Origin: Linum tenue | Taxonomy: Eukaryota; Streptophyta; Magnoliopsida; Malpighiales; Linaceae | DNA: 64,000 bases | Reading direction: 5' to 3' | Assembly: GCA_946122785.1 (NCBI GenBank) | Contig: CAMGYJ010000009.1 | Span: 9,268,937 to 9,332,936 of the forward strand | Shown: positions 34,756 through 45,654 of the stretch, piece after piece | How positions within the stretch are numbered: the first letter of the stretch is position 1 | Layout: each line of letters opens with the position of its first letter | Made by a program: the position numbers and the translations under genes | The notes under the pieces: generated by a model | Told to the model about the DNA's origin: nothing | Databases searched by the model: none | The model's input: the letters and a program-made list of their open reading frames with translations, nothing else

Positions 34756-36143
34756 ATGGCGAAACCTGACCTCAAGCACCCGTTCATCCGGGATCTAAGG
34801 AGGGGCCCCACCGAAGACCGCTTCAAGGAGGTCCTGGCCACCCCATTTGGGCAACACCATTGCTGGTCCAAACGGGAGTTTCGGCGATTGCACTGCTACG
34901 AGCAACTCTCCGCCGCCGTCGCCAACCCCGCATGGCGCCGTCTGCTCGTCCTCTGCGAGAAGGTCTACTACGAGCCCGTCTGGGAGTTCTACACGACCTT
35001 CAAGCACACTTCCACGACCGACTGGAAGGATGGTACAGCCGTCCAATTCAGGCTGGGCGGTGTCCCCCGGTCCATGAGCTACCACGAGCTGGCCGAGGCT
35101 CTCGACCTCGACCACGACGACCGTCGGCACTACATCACCGAGGTCAATGACCCACCGGAGGTGGACTTCGCGAGGCTGTACACCCGCCTGGCTCGGACAG
35201 GCCAGACGCGTCCCTTCCGGGCCGGGAGGACGAAGGCATCTACCCTGCTGCTCGACAACGCCTTCTCCACCACCTGCTGGCGAAGTCTTACACCCCCGCA
35301 ACAGACAGTGCCAGCGCCATCACGAAGAGGGCCCTGTACTTCATCCATTTGATCCGCCAGCACAACCATCCTCTCCACCTGGGTTCGGTGGTGGCCAAGA
35401 CCTTCGAGAAGACTTCTACAGAACTGAAGAGCCTCCACTGCGGCCCCCTCATCACCCGCCTGGCCACCTACTTTGGCCTTTCACTGCAGGGGTGCACCGA
35501 GGAGGGGGACACCCTCATCTTTGGCAGGAAGACGATCGGTAAGATGCAGCTGCTGCGAGAGAGGGACGGTGTTCTATGGGTCGATGGGTTCCCAGAACCT
35601 CAGATCCCCGCGGAGCCCGAGCCAGAGGTCCAGCCAGAGGGCCAGGAGGAGGAGGCTGTTGATGATGTGGAGCCCGAGGATGTGGACGCTGCTGCTGATC
35701 CACCACAGACTGACTTCCATTACGGGGGTAGCAGCTCCGCTTTCCCGGGCCAGGATTACTTCTCCTCCCAGTTCGAGCAGCTGAGGATCCAGAACCAGCT
35801 GATCCTCGACCAGCAGATGCAGTTCCATCAGCAGTACGCGGAGCACCAGGCCGCGTACCAGCGCAGGATGGACGCTTATGATGAGCGTCTGGACATGCTC
35901 CAGACACAGCAGGGAGTGACTCTCGCCCACATCGAGCGGGAGAAGCGCCGTTCACGGCGCATGCAGGAGGTTCAGCAGCACCTGCTCCAGCTGCTCCCGG
36001 GCGAGCAGCCTGTCTGGAGGACTCCCTGGGATGACTCCCCACTTCCACATGCCCCAGCTGACGGTGATGATGGTGCTGCTGGCGCTGCTGATGATGACGC
36101 GTTCATGAACGACATCGACCTCGACGATCTTGGCGACGAGTAG
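34756..36143 (+). pseudogene. Athila env-like / putative plant transposon protein ORF (one frameshift)
   Basis: The start ATG is in good context (ACAATGG). The N-terminal part (KHPFIRDLRRGPTEDRFKE, FRLGGVPRSMSYHELAEAL) resembles the third ORF of Athila elements, often grouped as putative plant transposon protein. Near 35262 the frame is lost. The next frame continues without a gap in sense (ALYFIHLIRQHN, HCGPLITRLATYFGL) to an acidic, Gln-rich coiled tail and a stop at 36141-36143. I see no convincing transmembrane segment or signal peptide, so the env label is by position only. Function is unknown. Confidence 0.75.
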
Positions 36144-37984
36144 GCTGTACTCGTTGCCCGTCTCAGTGTGTTTTCTTTTTCGTTTTAGACTTTTGTGTGT
36201 TTGCTCCATGTGTGCGGAGCTTGAACTCAGTGTCGTTTGTTTTTGTGTTTGGTTTTCCTTTGTGGTTTGTTTCTGATGTAGCCATCTGGGCTAACACTTA
36301 TCCCTAACGCACAGTGTGCTAGTGTGTTTCTGGTGTTCGATTTGTGCAGCATTGTCCATTCTCCCATTTGTGTCTCGCTGACTGGTCCACTTCCAGTCCC
36401 CCAGCAGTGTTTCCATCCGGTAACATCGTTCCCCTTATCTTTCCCTCTACTCCATTGAAGGCAATGTCGTGCTTAAGTGTGGGGGGGTTCTTTGTATTTA
36501 TTGGAACGTATATATGGGTGCTTGGAGCCTAGTCCGCTGTCCGAATCTTACGATTTGAGGGCTCCAAGTACTGCTGTTTGATCATATTGGCACTGTGTTT
36601 TGATTGATGAATTGAACGGTTTTCGGATTAATGCATGACAACTTGTTTGCGACTAGGACAACCTATGATGAGGGCTGAGATGTGCAGTAGAACGATGTAG
36701 GGGTTCAGTTTTTCAACTGTTTGCTTACCAACTGTGACTTGATCTGATCACTTGTTCTTGACAGTCGTTTATGCATCTAGTTCAGGGTATCAGAATGTGA
36801 GATAGAGCATATAGGTAGCCATGTGAGATTTGAACCTGCTCGTTTCTTTCTTGTGCGATAGATCCCTCTTTCATGATGTGTAGCATTCACGTTGTCATTA
36901 GCTAAGATGATGGGGGCATAGGATGAGCCCACGCCCAAAACTGACTCTCCTGATGTGTCATATCCCCTAGTCAGCCCCTTTGAGCCGTGTGTTATCCTTT
37001 CTTTTGGTCTATAACGGAAAAAATCACCCTTGTTGCATCTTTTAGAAGGTTCCACAGAGTGGTTTTTACATATTCTCTGTTGTTTCTGCTAAAGTTTATG
37101 TGAGTGTTGGAGGTAGTGCTTAAAAGTTGGGCAGATGTTTGAAATATGTGCAGAAGTGGTGGCTCTCTTAAGAAAAATGAAAGAAAAAACAAAGAAAAAT
37201 TGAAAGCAAAAGAGAGTCACTACCAAAAATCTGAATAATGCCCATTAAGTAGTGTTTCTTAGCAGTCTGGCTTGGAAATGCTGATGTTTATGCCTCCTTC
37301 GCTCTTGTGCTCTTGAGATGTTGAGTATTGCAGAATAGCAGAAAGGGAATACCGGTTTGTTCGACTGTGATTGTGTGAGTTTGGAAATGTGGAACCTTTT
37401 GCTATGAATACTTCCACCACCTAAAAGGCCTTTTCCCCATGTCCAAGACCCTAGACAGTCATTTGAACATGTGTCTAAGACCTCTTGATTAGTTAGTGAT
37501 GACATCCTATATGTGAACTCTAGCATTTAGAGGCTGCCATCATGGTGAAGAGATGTTAGGGATTGAGAGAAATAGCATGCGCATTTTTCGCATTAAATTG
37601 TCCTGACCCCACTGGTCGAGAGTGAGTGATTCATTTTCATATTCTTTATACTCTTGTACCCTGGTGAGGACCTAGATTGCTCGGTCTCTGTTCTGATGTC
37701 TTGAGTTGGATGCATGAGTTGACTGTTTTGAGTGAGTGGTTGAGTCAAGTCTAGGTTGGCTAGTGAACAGAAGGGAGACTCTTCCTTTACTCGATTTGCT
37801 GCACTCGAATGTCCTTTGTGGTGGTTGTCCAGGTTGTTATTGAGGTTGTTCATGTGTTGATGTTTGAAAACCAGGACGATTCACGTGTTATGTGCCTTTA
37901 TGACTTGTCCCCAATGTTGGTTGATCGAAATATGTAAGCTTACCTGGTGTCTGACTTGGTTTGCTTGGGGACAAGCAAACGGTT
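36144..37984 (+). other. Long 3' untranslated region of the Athila-type element
   Basis: Noncoding. A second polypurine-tract-like AAGTGTGGGGGGGTT lies at 36475-36489, matching the 3' PPT. No further ORF is supported. Confidence 0.7.
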
Positions 37985-37999
37985 AAGTGTGGGGGAGTT
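37985..37999 (+). promoter_or_regulatory. 3' polypurine tract
   Basis: AAGTGTGGGGGAGTT abuts the 3' LTR start TGATAG, which is where plus-strand DNA synthesis is primed. Confidence 0.85.
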
Positions 38000-39418
38000 T
38001 GATAGACCGTTATTTACACATGTTTTTACCCTCGTTCTTACACCGTTTGAGGTGTTGATTCTCGTGTTTTAGGCCGATTTCACACTAGGTTGTGCTTGTT
38101 TGTGATATTTCAGGTCCTAGTACGTGAATGGAGGCTTGGGAGCGAGTCTGGGGTCGATTGGACGAAGATCGGACGCGTGGCGAGGTGTCAAGGAAGCTGC
38201 ACGGGCAGACCGTGGCATCACACGGCCGTGCAAAGGCCAAGCCAGGCCGTGTGGGATTGTGCGAGAGCAAACACGGGCACAAACAACCTTCACACGGCCG
38301 TGCCATTGAGCACCCTGGCCGTGTGATTTCTGCCGAGGCCGAGCACGGGCAGACTGGAATACTCACACGGCCGTGCAACCCTGGCCGTGCAAGATGGCTG
38401 AAGGTCGACTAATCCATACGCCGCGTTTCGACTCGCACGGGCAAAGTGGTGAGCCACACGGCCGTGTGGCCTTGCCGTGCGAGTCGGGAAATTCTGGTTT
38501 TAGAGCCTATTCCGAGCCAAAAGTGGGAGAATCGAGTTTTCAGAGCAAAAAACAGAGCCCTAGAGAGAAAGTACGAAGAACACATCCTAGAAGCTATCTT
38601 GGAGCTGGGTTTCGTCGAATCGAGCTTGGAGATCGTCATAAGAGTGGAAATCATCATCCCGGAGCAGATTTTTCTCATCATTATGAGTATGACTAATCCG
38701 ATTACTGTTTTCTCTTCTCTCTCTATGGAGTAGAACCCTTCTCTCACTTGAGTATGAAGAACCCTATTTCCTTGTGTTAGGGATTTGATTGTAATGACTT
38801 GGGGTGATATTACTGTTTGATTTTAATCGAATGATGCATGTTTATTGAATTGATTTGAGCCTGATCAGCTTTTCTCGATTTCTACTGCAACCTGAGATAG
38901 ATAGAATCTGATTAGGTTGTTAGAGCTTCTTCATTCGATAGTAGGAGATTGGCTATACGAGAGTTAGCCAGTTTACTGCTTTGTACTGGAATTCAATTCC
39001 AGTAGTGGAGTTCTGTGTTCATAGCCTCAGCTTTCTATCCCGGTGAAGACTAGTCGTCTGCCGGGTAGCTAGACTGAGAGGGCTTGGTCAGCTTAAGAGA
39101 TTCCAAGCTACTGTCGGAACTTCTGCAGTCTAATCAACAGTGAATCAACCCAGGGTAATTACAATTGAACCTAACTAAGGGGCTAGGGGGACTCAATCCC
39201 GAGTGACTCTTTCCTGACTTTGAAAACCGAACAATTTACTGCTTTCTTATTGTTTTGCTTTAAACAACAATCACTCGAATTAGTTTGCTAGATAATAGAG
39301 AATCACAGAGTAAGCAGTAGATCTAGACCCCGGGTTGATAATATAACTTGACTGTTACTGCATTCCCGGACTGCGATTACACTTGGTCGCAGTTTGGTGT
39401 TGTGTTTTGGCGTGTCAA
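38000..39418 (+). repeat. 3' LTR of the Athila-type element
   Basis: Partner of 26360-27779. About 15 substitutions and a 2-bp indel were seen by eye. It ends GTGTCAA directly before the TSD GTTAA, beyond which the Pack-MULE resumes. Confidence 0.92.
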
Positions 39419-39580
39419 GTTAACGGCGTCAGTTGATGGTATAACTAGACTAACGGTAGAAGCTGAGTTGGCGATTGATTTACCCCACCAAATGATGTGG
39501 ATTGTAAAGAAAAAAGAAACAAAAATTAAAATACAAAACAAAAAAAAACAGAAAGAGAAAGAGACGGGACTAAACCCTTC

Positions 39581-39790
39581 TCTTCCCTTCCCCGCCGCTA
39601 CTCCTCCTGGAAGAGCGACCTTCCATCTTCTCCCTTCTTCTTTGAATCTCCCCATCAATCTCTCTTCCAACCTCTGATATACCTTTTCTTCCCTTCCCCG
39701 CCGCTACTCCTCCTGGAAGAGCGACCTTCCATCTTCTCCCTTCTTCTTTGAATCTCCCCATCAATCTCTCTTCCAACCTCTGATCTACCC
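39581..39790. repeat. 106-bp direct duplication inside the Pack-MULE
   Basis: TCTTCCCTTCCCCGCCGCTA starts at 39581 and 39687, and the following ~100 bp (GGAAGAGCGACC..., CAATCTCTCTTCCAACCTCT) is repeated almost unchanged. CCTTCTTCTTCGAATC continues as a weaker third unit. Confidence 0.85.
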
Positions 39791-39894
39791 TTCTTCTTCT
39801 CTGCATCTCAGTCCCAACCTTCGATCTCCCCCTTCTTCTTCGAATCCCCCCGTCAATCTCTCTCCCAACCTTCAACCCGGATTCATAACTGTCG

Positions 39895-40385
39895 GTCAAG
39901 CACCCCGAAAACCGGCTTCTGGTTCACGTACTCGAACACCGACCCAATCTGCATCACCAGCAGCACCACAATCGTGAGATTTCTGCAAGAAATTACAGGT
40001 CTTGGCGGAGGATTGAATTTCAATTTGGGTATTCTTTTCTGAAGATTACGGCGGCGATTGCAGTGATTGTGGAGGCGAGGAGATAAGCAAAGAAGGGGAT
40101 CTTAAATTCTTCCCCGCCGGTCGTCGCTTTGGCGGCTTCTCCCGTAGCCCACGGCGGCGGTTCGTCCGAATTGGGGTCTGCCCAAGACGGTATCGATGAC
40201 GATGATGGTTCGTCCGGTCTCTTGCCCGAACTCGACCCGACCACAAACCTTATCCTCCTCGTCTTCTGTCTACGAGAGTTTAAAAAGCTATAATCGCCGG
40301 CGTGTTTCTCCGACTCGCCGATTCTCGCAATGGGATTCGCCGATTTTCTCAGGCGCGCGGTTGGGAGGAAGTAGCATCAGGAGGA
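39895..40385 (-). pseudogene. Captured host gene fragment with retained intron (plastid membrane protein-like)
   Basis: On the minus strand, an Arg/Ser-rich leader is followed by RFVVGSSSGKRPDEP, WADPNSDEPPPWA and a hydrophobic IPFFAYLLASTITAIAA ending at 40050. A 101-nt GT-AG intron (40049-39949) follows. Exon b (39948 to about 39895) gives IGSVFEYVNQKPVFGVL in the matching phase. The leader and single hydrophobic segment suggest a plastid-targeted thylakoid or envelope protein. I recall this combination from a small plant chloroplast protein but cannot name it. It is truncated at both ends inside a MULE and hence a captured, probably non-functional copy. Confidence 0.75.
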
Positions 40386-40501
40386 GAAGACGCACGTGGA
40401 TGCAGCCATTGCCGCTGATACTCGAAATTGATGTAGTGAAGAGCTTCCGCCGGCGGTTGTGGATCCAAATCTCTTTTGCCTAATAAGCTTCTTCTCAGTG
40501 G

Positions 40502-40683
40502 CATGATCCATGAAACCGTACTGTACCAGTGGTTCAACCACGAAATACCATTATTGGAGGCTAAACCGGTAGGCGGTATTTAACGATCTAACGGTTGAAT
40601 AACGGTTAAACCACGATTTTATCATAAAATATCATACCGCTGACTTTTCCGATACGATATCCGGTACGGTTTCATGGACCATG
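40502..40683. mobile_element. hAT-type MITE, 182 bp
   Basis: A perfect 8-bp TSD CTCAGTGG lies at 40494-40501 and 40684-40691. TIRs are CATGATCCATGAAACCGTAC and, on the complement of the right end, CATGGTCCATGAAACCGTAC (one mismatch). Nested in the Pack-MULE and related by its ends to the element at 991-2256. Confidence 0.93.
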
Positions 40684-41084
40684 CTCAGTGGTAGCAGTTG
40701 GCAGGGGAAGAGCCAACTTCTTCTCAAAATCCGCAGAACTCGATTTCCCCCTTTCCTCCTTTTGTTTGATGTTGGAGCCAAGGGAGAGAGAAGAAATCGA
40801 TGTGGCGGAGATAATTTTTTTATTTTTATTTTTTGCTGACATGGCATCCACATGTCAAATTTGCTGACCTGGAGCTTAGGTGTGGCATGGTTATGGTCCT
40901 AGTCAGCATTCAGTCACATTTACTGACGCCGTAACAAACGACTTAAAAGTTTGTAACGGAAATGGATAGATTTGTCACACGATACTAAGCTTTTCTGGGT
41001 ATTTCGTGTATTTCGATAGTTATGGATATATTTGTCACTAACGTGAAAGTTATGGATATAGAAGTGTATTTTGCCTATCTTTTA

Positions 41085-41378
41085 TTGATCACAGGATTTT
41101 TCTCAGAAATATTGAGATATGTTTCTGGGTTGTGTGGATATTTATTTGAACCCGAAGAAATATTCTTTTACTTCATGTGTTTGGATATTTGTGTGGAACC
41201 TTTGAATATTCTCGACTTTGGCAAACAATTATAGTTTTTATTTTTTAGAGTTTAGTGATTAGGGTTTTAGAGTTTAGGGTTTAGTTTTGTTTGTTTAGGG
41301 TTTAGGGTTTGGGTTTAGGTACAACTATTAGATATTAGTTAGAGTGTTGTGGATATTTGTCATTCTTAGTTGTAATAT
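41085..41378. repeat. Telomere-like/GGATATT repeat block, left part
   Basis: Continues the block broken by the Pack-MULE: GGGTTTAGGGTTT tracts, TTTCTGGGTTGTGTGGATATTTATTT and GTGGATATTTGTCATTCTTAGT. The unit recurs at 42330-42860. Confidence 0.7.
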
Positions 41379-42320
41379 GGGTTAATATCTTATTTTGGCC
41401 CGAACTATGACCATATAATCAATTTTGGCACTTGGTTTCAGAAATTAACATCATGGCCTCAACTATGCAGCATATAGACTAAAATGGCACGACACATGCT
41501 TTGACCGTCAATTTGGACGGTCAACACCATTGACCGTTAGTCAACACGCCATGTCATTGCCTAGTCAACCTAAAAATCATTAAAAAATTAAAATTAAAAT
41601 TAATTTTCTAATTAATATTATTTATCATTTTGAAAGTAATCAAAATTTAAAATTTAAAAAATATATAAAAAGTTATATTTGATCTTTTGGGACATTTGAA
41701 AACGGTAAATTTAAAAATATATATATATTTTACTTTTTATTTTTGGGTAATTTAAAAAATATATAATATTTTGATAATTTATAAATGTTTTATTTTAAAA
41801 TTACCAAAAATAGAAAATAGAAAAATTATTTTATGTTTTTATAAAATTTATTTTTTTGTTTAATTTGATAATGATAAATAATAAAAATTAAAAATTAATT
41901 TGAATTAGAAAATTTATTTTTTGGTTTATGTTTTTAATATTTCCTACATTTATAAAATTTAATTTGATAAAATTTTTTAATTTATAAAATTATCATTTTC
42001 AAATGTCCCAAAAGATAAAACATAAACTTTATTATATATTTTTTGAATTTTAATTTTTGGTTAATTTCAAAATAATAAATAATAATAATTAGAAAGATAA
42101 TTTGAATTTCAATTTTTTATAATTTTTAGGCTGACTAAGCAATGACATGGCGTGTTGACTAACGGTCAATGGTGTTGACCGTCCAAATTGACGGTCAAAG
42201 CATGTGTCGGGCTAATTTAGTCTATATGATGCATAGTTGAGGCCAGGATGTTAATTTCTGAAACCATGTGCCAAAATTGATTATATGGTCATAATTCGGA
42301 CCAGAAGAAGGTATTAACCC
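41379..42320. mobile_element. Long-TIR element, GGGTTAATA family, 942 bp
   Basis: The ends GGGTTAATATC and TATTAACCC open inverted repeats of about 200 bp (CATATAATCAATTTTGGCAC, TTGACCGTTAGTCAACACGCC and partners). The middle is very AT-rich. The flanks (TAATAT / TAATTT) give only an imperfect TSD. The sister copy at 52216-52730 has a perfect 9-bp TSD, which points to a MULE-like origin. There is no coding content. Confidence 0.82.
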
Positions 42321-43300
42321 TAATTTCTTTTATTGATCACAATATTTTTCTCTGAATTATTGGGATATTTTTCTGGGTTGTGGGGATATTTATTTGAACC
42401 TGAGGAAATATTCCTTCAGTTCATGTGTTTGGATATTTGTGTGGAACCTTTGAATATTCTCGGCTTGGGCAAACAATAGTTTTTATTTCTTAGAGTTTAG
42501 TGATTAGGGATTTAGAGTTTAGGGTTTAGTTTGTTTGTTTAGGGTTTAGGGTACAACTATTAGATATTAGTTAGTGTGATGTGATAGTTGTCATTCTTAG
42601 TTGTAATTTGATCACATGATTTTTCTCCGAAATATTGGGATATTTTTCTGGGTTGTGTGGATATTTATTTGAACTTGAGGAAATATTCCTTTAGTTCATG
42701 TGTTTGGATATTTGTGTGGAACCTTTGAATATTCTCTGCTTGGGCAAACAATAATAGTTTTTATTTTTTAGATTTTAGTGATTAGGGTTTTAGAGTTTAG
42801 GGTTTAGTTTTATTTGTTTAGGGTTCACGGTTTATGATACAACTATTAGATATTAGTTTTGCAATGAATGGATATTAGAAGGGTGTCTATGTGGTGTATG
42901 ACAAGGTTTGTGGCTTTTACATGGATTGGTTTGTGGCGATGTTCCTTGATGTCCTTGTTGAGTTGTTTTTCAGTTCCAATTCAGTGTCGGATGATGATGA
43001 TAACACCGATGAAACTGTATCCATGTTGTGGGGGAGTCTTATCCTTATTTATTTATTTACTAGTATCATCGTTGAAATGAACTATATATTATTTTGTGTT
43101 CAGTATCCATCCTTCACCAACTCAGTATCCATGTCTTTATTAAACTATGCGGATATTATTTTAGGACGATCGAATATTTGGTTGTGTTATATCCAGACTC
43201 ACTTAAGTAACATTGGACCTCACAGAACTAATATGAGAGCATTATATCCAGACAGCGCAGATTAATATCCATACATTTCATAACTAATATCCAGACCTAA
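42321..43300. repeat. Telomere-like/GGATATT repeat block, right part
   Basis: Further units of TTTCTGGGTTGTG.GGATATTTATTTGAA and AGTTTAGGGTTTAGTTT occur at about 42370 and 42650. The stretch TCATCGTTGAAATGAACTA (about 43066) matches 24492-24511, so the two sides of the region share a larger repeat. A 124-codon frame at 42891-43265 has no recognised domain. Confidence 0.6.
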
Positions 43301-43660
43301 CATAATAATATTCCAGAATAACAAACTCAAATCCATAATAAAAAAGAGTTGTTTTATCGACAAACCGCGATAAAACTAGTACTCAATGCCAATACAACTT
43401 GGCAATCCCAGAATCTCAAATCCGAAAAAACACAACCACATAAGAAATGAGAAAGCAATAGTTTTGAGCCAGTGATGTGCCTCCACCTCCCCTTCTCATG
43501 GAGGAGCTGGAATCGAACAGCTTTTGGATCTTGTCATCTTGTAAAATTCCTGAAATACATGAAAAGAAATCATAAGGCATATGCACAGTCTAGACTAATA
43601 TCCATATAGGGCATACAAATATTCAGACCTAGCATACAAATATCCATGCATCATGGGCAT

Positions 43661-44353
43661 GCTAAATATCGACATTCAACAAACTGGTATCCTAAACATG
43701 TTAAATAATATCTCAGGTCAACAAATTACCATATTAACGAGCAAAACTCAGAACCCCCAAAACAATATCCACATTCAACAAACTGATATCCCAAGGATGC
43801 TAAATAATATCACATGTCAACAAACTACTATATTAACGAGCACAACTTAGAACCCCCCAAACAATATCCACATTCAACGAACTGGCATCCCAAGCATGCT
43901 AAATAATATCTCAGGTCAACAAACTACCATATTAACGAGCAAAACTCAGAACCCCCAAACAATATCCACATTCAACAAACTGATATCCCAAGCATGCTAA
44001 ATAATATCACATGTAACAAACTACTATATTAATGAGCAAAACTCAGAACCCCCCCCAAACAATATCCACATTCAACGAACTAGTATCCCAAGCATGCTAA
44101 ATAATATCTCAGGTCAACAAACTACCATATTAACGAGCAAAACTCAGAACCCCTAAACAATATCAGCATTCAACAAACTGATATCCCAAGCATGCTAAAT
44201 AATATCACATGTCAACAAACTACTATATTAACGAGCAAAACTCAGAACCCCCCAAACAATATCCACATTCAACGAACTGGTATCCCAAGCATGCTAAATA
44301 ATATCTCAAGTCAACAAACTAACATATTAACGAGTAAAACTCAGAACCCCCCA
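43661..44353. repeat. Seven-copy ~99-bp tandem array with alternating subtypes
   Basis: The unit begins ACAATATCCACATTCAAC and ends AAACTCAGAACCCCCCAA. Copies 1, 3, 5, 7 carry CTGG or CTAG..CTCAGGTCAACAAA.TACCAT (CTCAAG and AACAT in the last). Copies 2, 4, 6 carry CTGATAT..CACATGT.AACAAACTACTAT. The array is therefore a dimer repeat of about 197 bp. Confidence 0.93.
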
Positions 44354-44354
44354 A

Positions 44355-44935
44355 ATCGAATCCCAAGGCATAGAAAGCGAATCTCAAATCCCCCGACAAG
44401 AATCCCAAATCCCTAACAACGAATCTCAAATCTAAAAAATGAAGCAAAAAAAAAAAGAACTCAAATCCAGTTGAATCCATGAAACCCTAAATCAAATAAG
44501 AAGAATCCCGAATCTCCCAAATCGAATCTCAGATCCCAGCCATAGAAAATCCCAGATCCCCCAAATCAAAAGAAAGCCAGATCCCCCACATTGAATCCCA
44601 AGGCACAGAAAGCGAATCTCAAATCCCCCAACAAGAATCCCAGATCCCCAACAACGAATCTCAGTTCCAAAAAACGATGCAAAAAAAACTCAGATCTTGT
44701 CGAACCCATGAAACCCTAAATCAAATATAAAGAATCCCAAATTGAATCCCAGATCCCAGTCATAAAAAATCTCAGATCCCTCAAATCGAATCCCAAGGCA
44801 CATAAAGCGAATCTCAAATCCCCCGACAAGAATCCCAAATCCCCAATGACGAATCTCATATCCAAAAAATGAAGCAAAAAAAAAACTTAGATCCAGTCGA
44901 ATCGCATGAACCCTAATATCCCACCGTGTTAGTAT
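44355..44935. repeat. Second tandem array, ~195-235-bp units
   Basis: AATCCCAAGGCA.A.AAAGCG followed by AATCTCAAATCCCCC, a GAAGCAAAAAAAA run and ATCCAGT.GAATC occurs at about 44360, 44596 and 44790. Unit lengths vary through internal indels. Confidence 0.85.
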
Positions 44936-45029
44936 CTCCTAAACACTTAAAGGGTTAGCAGAATAACGCGATTGATTGAGAGGATGGAGGAGCTAGGTTT
45001 TTGTTGCCGCTAGCTCTTCCTTTCTTTTT

Positions 45030-45060
45030 GGCTTTAGCTGATTTATATATAAATAAGGAA
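45030..45060 (-). promoter_or_regulatory. TATA-box-like promoter, minus strand
   Basis: The minus strand reads CCTTATTTATATATAAATC followed by a leader-like AAGAAAGGAAGAGCTAGC. An acceptor-flanked short frame further along (TTTCAG| near 43553, frame ILQDDKIQKLFDSSSSMRR) might be its exon, with both tandem arrays in an intron. No product was recognised, so this is weak. Confidence 0.25.
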
Positions 45061-45099
45061 TATAGTGGATGTGTATGGGGAATTGGGTAGGATTAGGTT

Positions 45100-45650
45100 T
45101 AGGGTTTGAATTGTTCTAGGGTATTTTGAGAATTTCACAAATTATGGGTGAGTTTAATCCGCAACTCAATAAATGTCTATAACTCTCTCATTTTATGTCA
45201 AAACTCGACACCGTTCGGACCAAGAATTCACATTTTTAGTCCTCATTGATATTACGGTGGAACTTGACAAAAAAATTTTAGGGGAAAATGGTCATTTTGT
45301 CTTAATAAAAAGATGGGGTGTAACAAAATAGACATTACCCTTCCTTTTTACCATTAGTTTGAGTACAAATCTCAATCTGACACCCGAATGCCAATTGAAA
45401 TTACTTACCATTACCAATTCTTATGGGTTATCATTTATCAATCACGGCCTCCGTAGAAAAAATTAACAAGGCCAAATTCAGAGTCTCCTTCTCGCATAAA
45501 GTGGCTCCGGCGAACCGTGTGAGTTTGAGCAAGGAAATGGTAACCCCGCAGACCATCAATTTTGGGCGCTCCCTGGATGTCCCGACCATCCATCCATGAT
45601 GGAGTATCCAAGGCAACGTGCACTGACCTAGTTGATAGAACTTACTCTAG
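45100..45650. other. Spacer without recognised gene
   Basis: A minus-strand frame at 45438-45623 is open for 61 codons but unrecognised. No transposon ends were found. Confidence 0.4.
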
Positions 45651-45654
45651 TCAA

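Larger units (their letters stand above)
26360..39418 (+). mobile_element. Athila-type Ty3/gypsy LTR retrotransposon, 13.06 kb
   Basis: TSD GTTAA lies at 26355-26359 and 39419-39423. Order: 5' LTR, Asp-tRNA-type primer site, gag, protease, RT, RNase H, integrase, spacer with promoter-like array, env-like ORF, long 3' region, polypurine tract, 3' LTR. That order and the domain style (protease DLGASIN, RT FMDD) are those of the Athila clade. The LTRs differ by about 15 substitutions and one 2-bp indel, so insertion is fairly recent. Two nonsense codons and three frameshifts nevertheless break the coding parts. Confidence 0.93.
26261..41075. mobile_element. Pack-MULE, interrupted by an Athila-type element
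   Basis: The 9-bp TSD TATCTTTTA lies at 26252-26260 and 41076-41084. Both ends begin GGCAAAATACACTT and stay nearly identical inward for about 80 bp (3 differences seen). A further shared ACGGCGTCAGT block lies on the inner side. Subtracting the retroelement at 26360-39418 leaves about 1.75 kb. The interior holds a duplicated 106-bp segment (39581-39790), a captured gene fragment with intron (39895-40385, minus) and a nested hAT MITE (40502-40683). No MURA-type transposase is present, so the element is non-autonomous. Confidence 0.93.

Noticed and set aside
35130..36048. Minus-strand ORFs of 102-177 codons opposite the env-like ORF
   Set aside because: Antisense shadows of a G+C-rich coding region.
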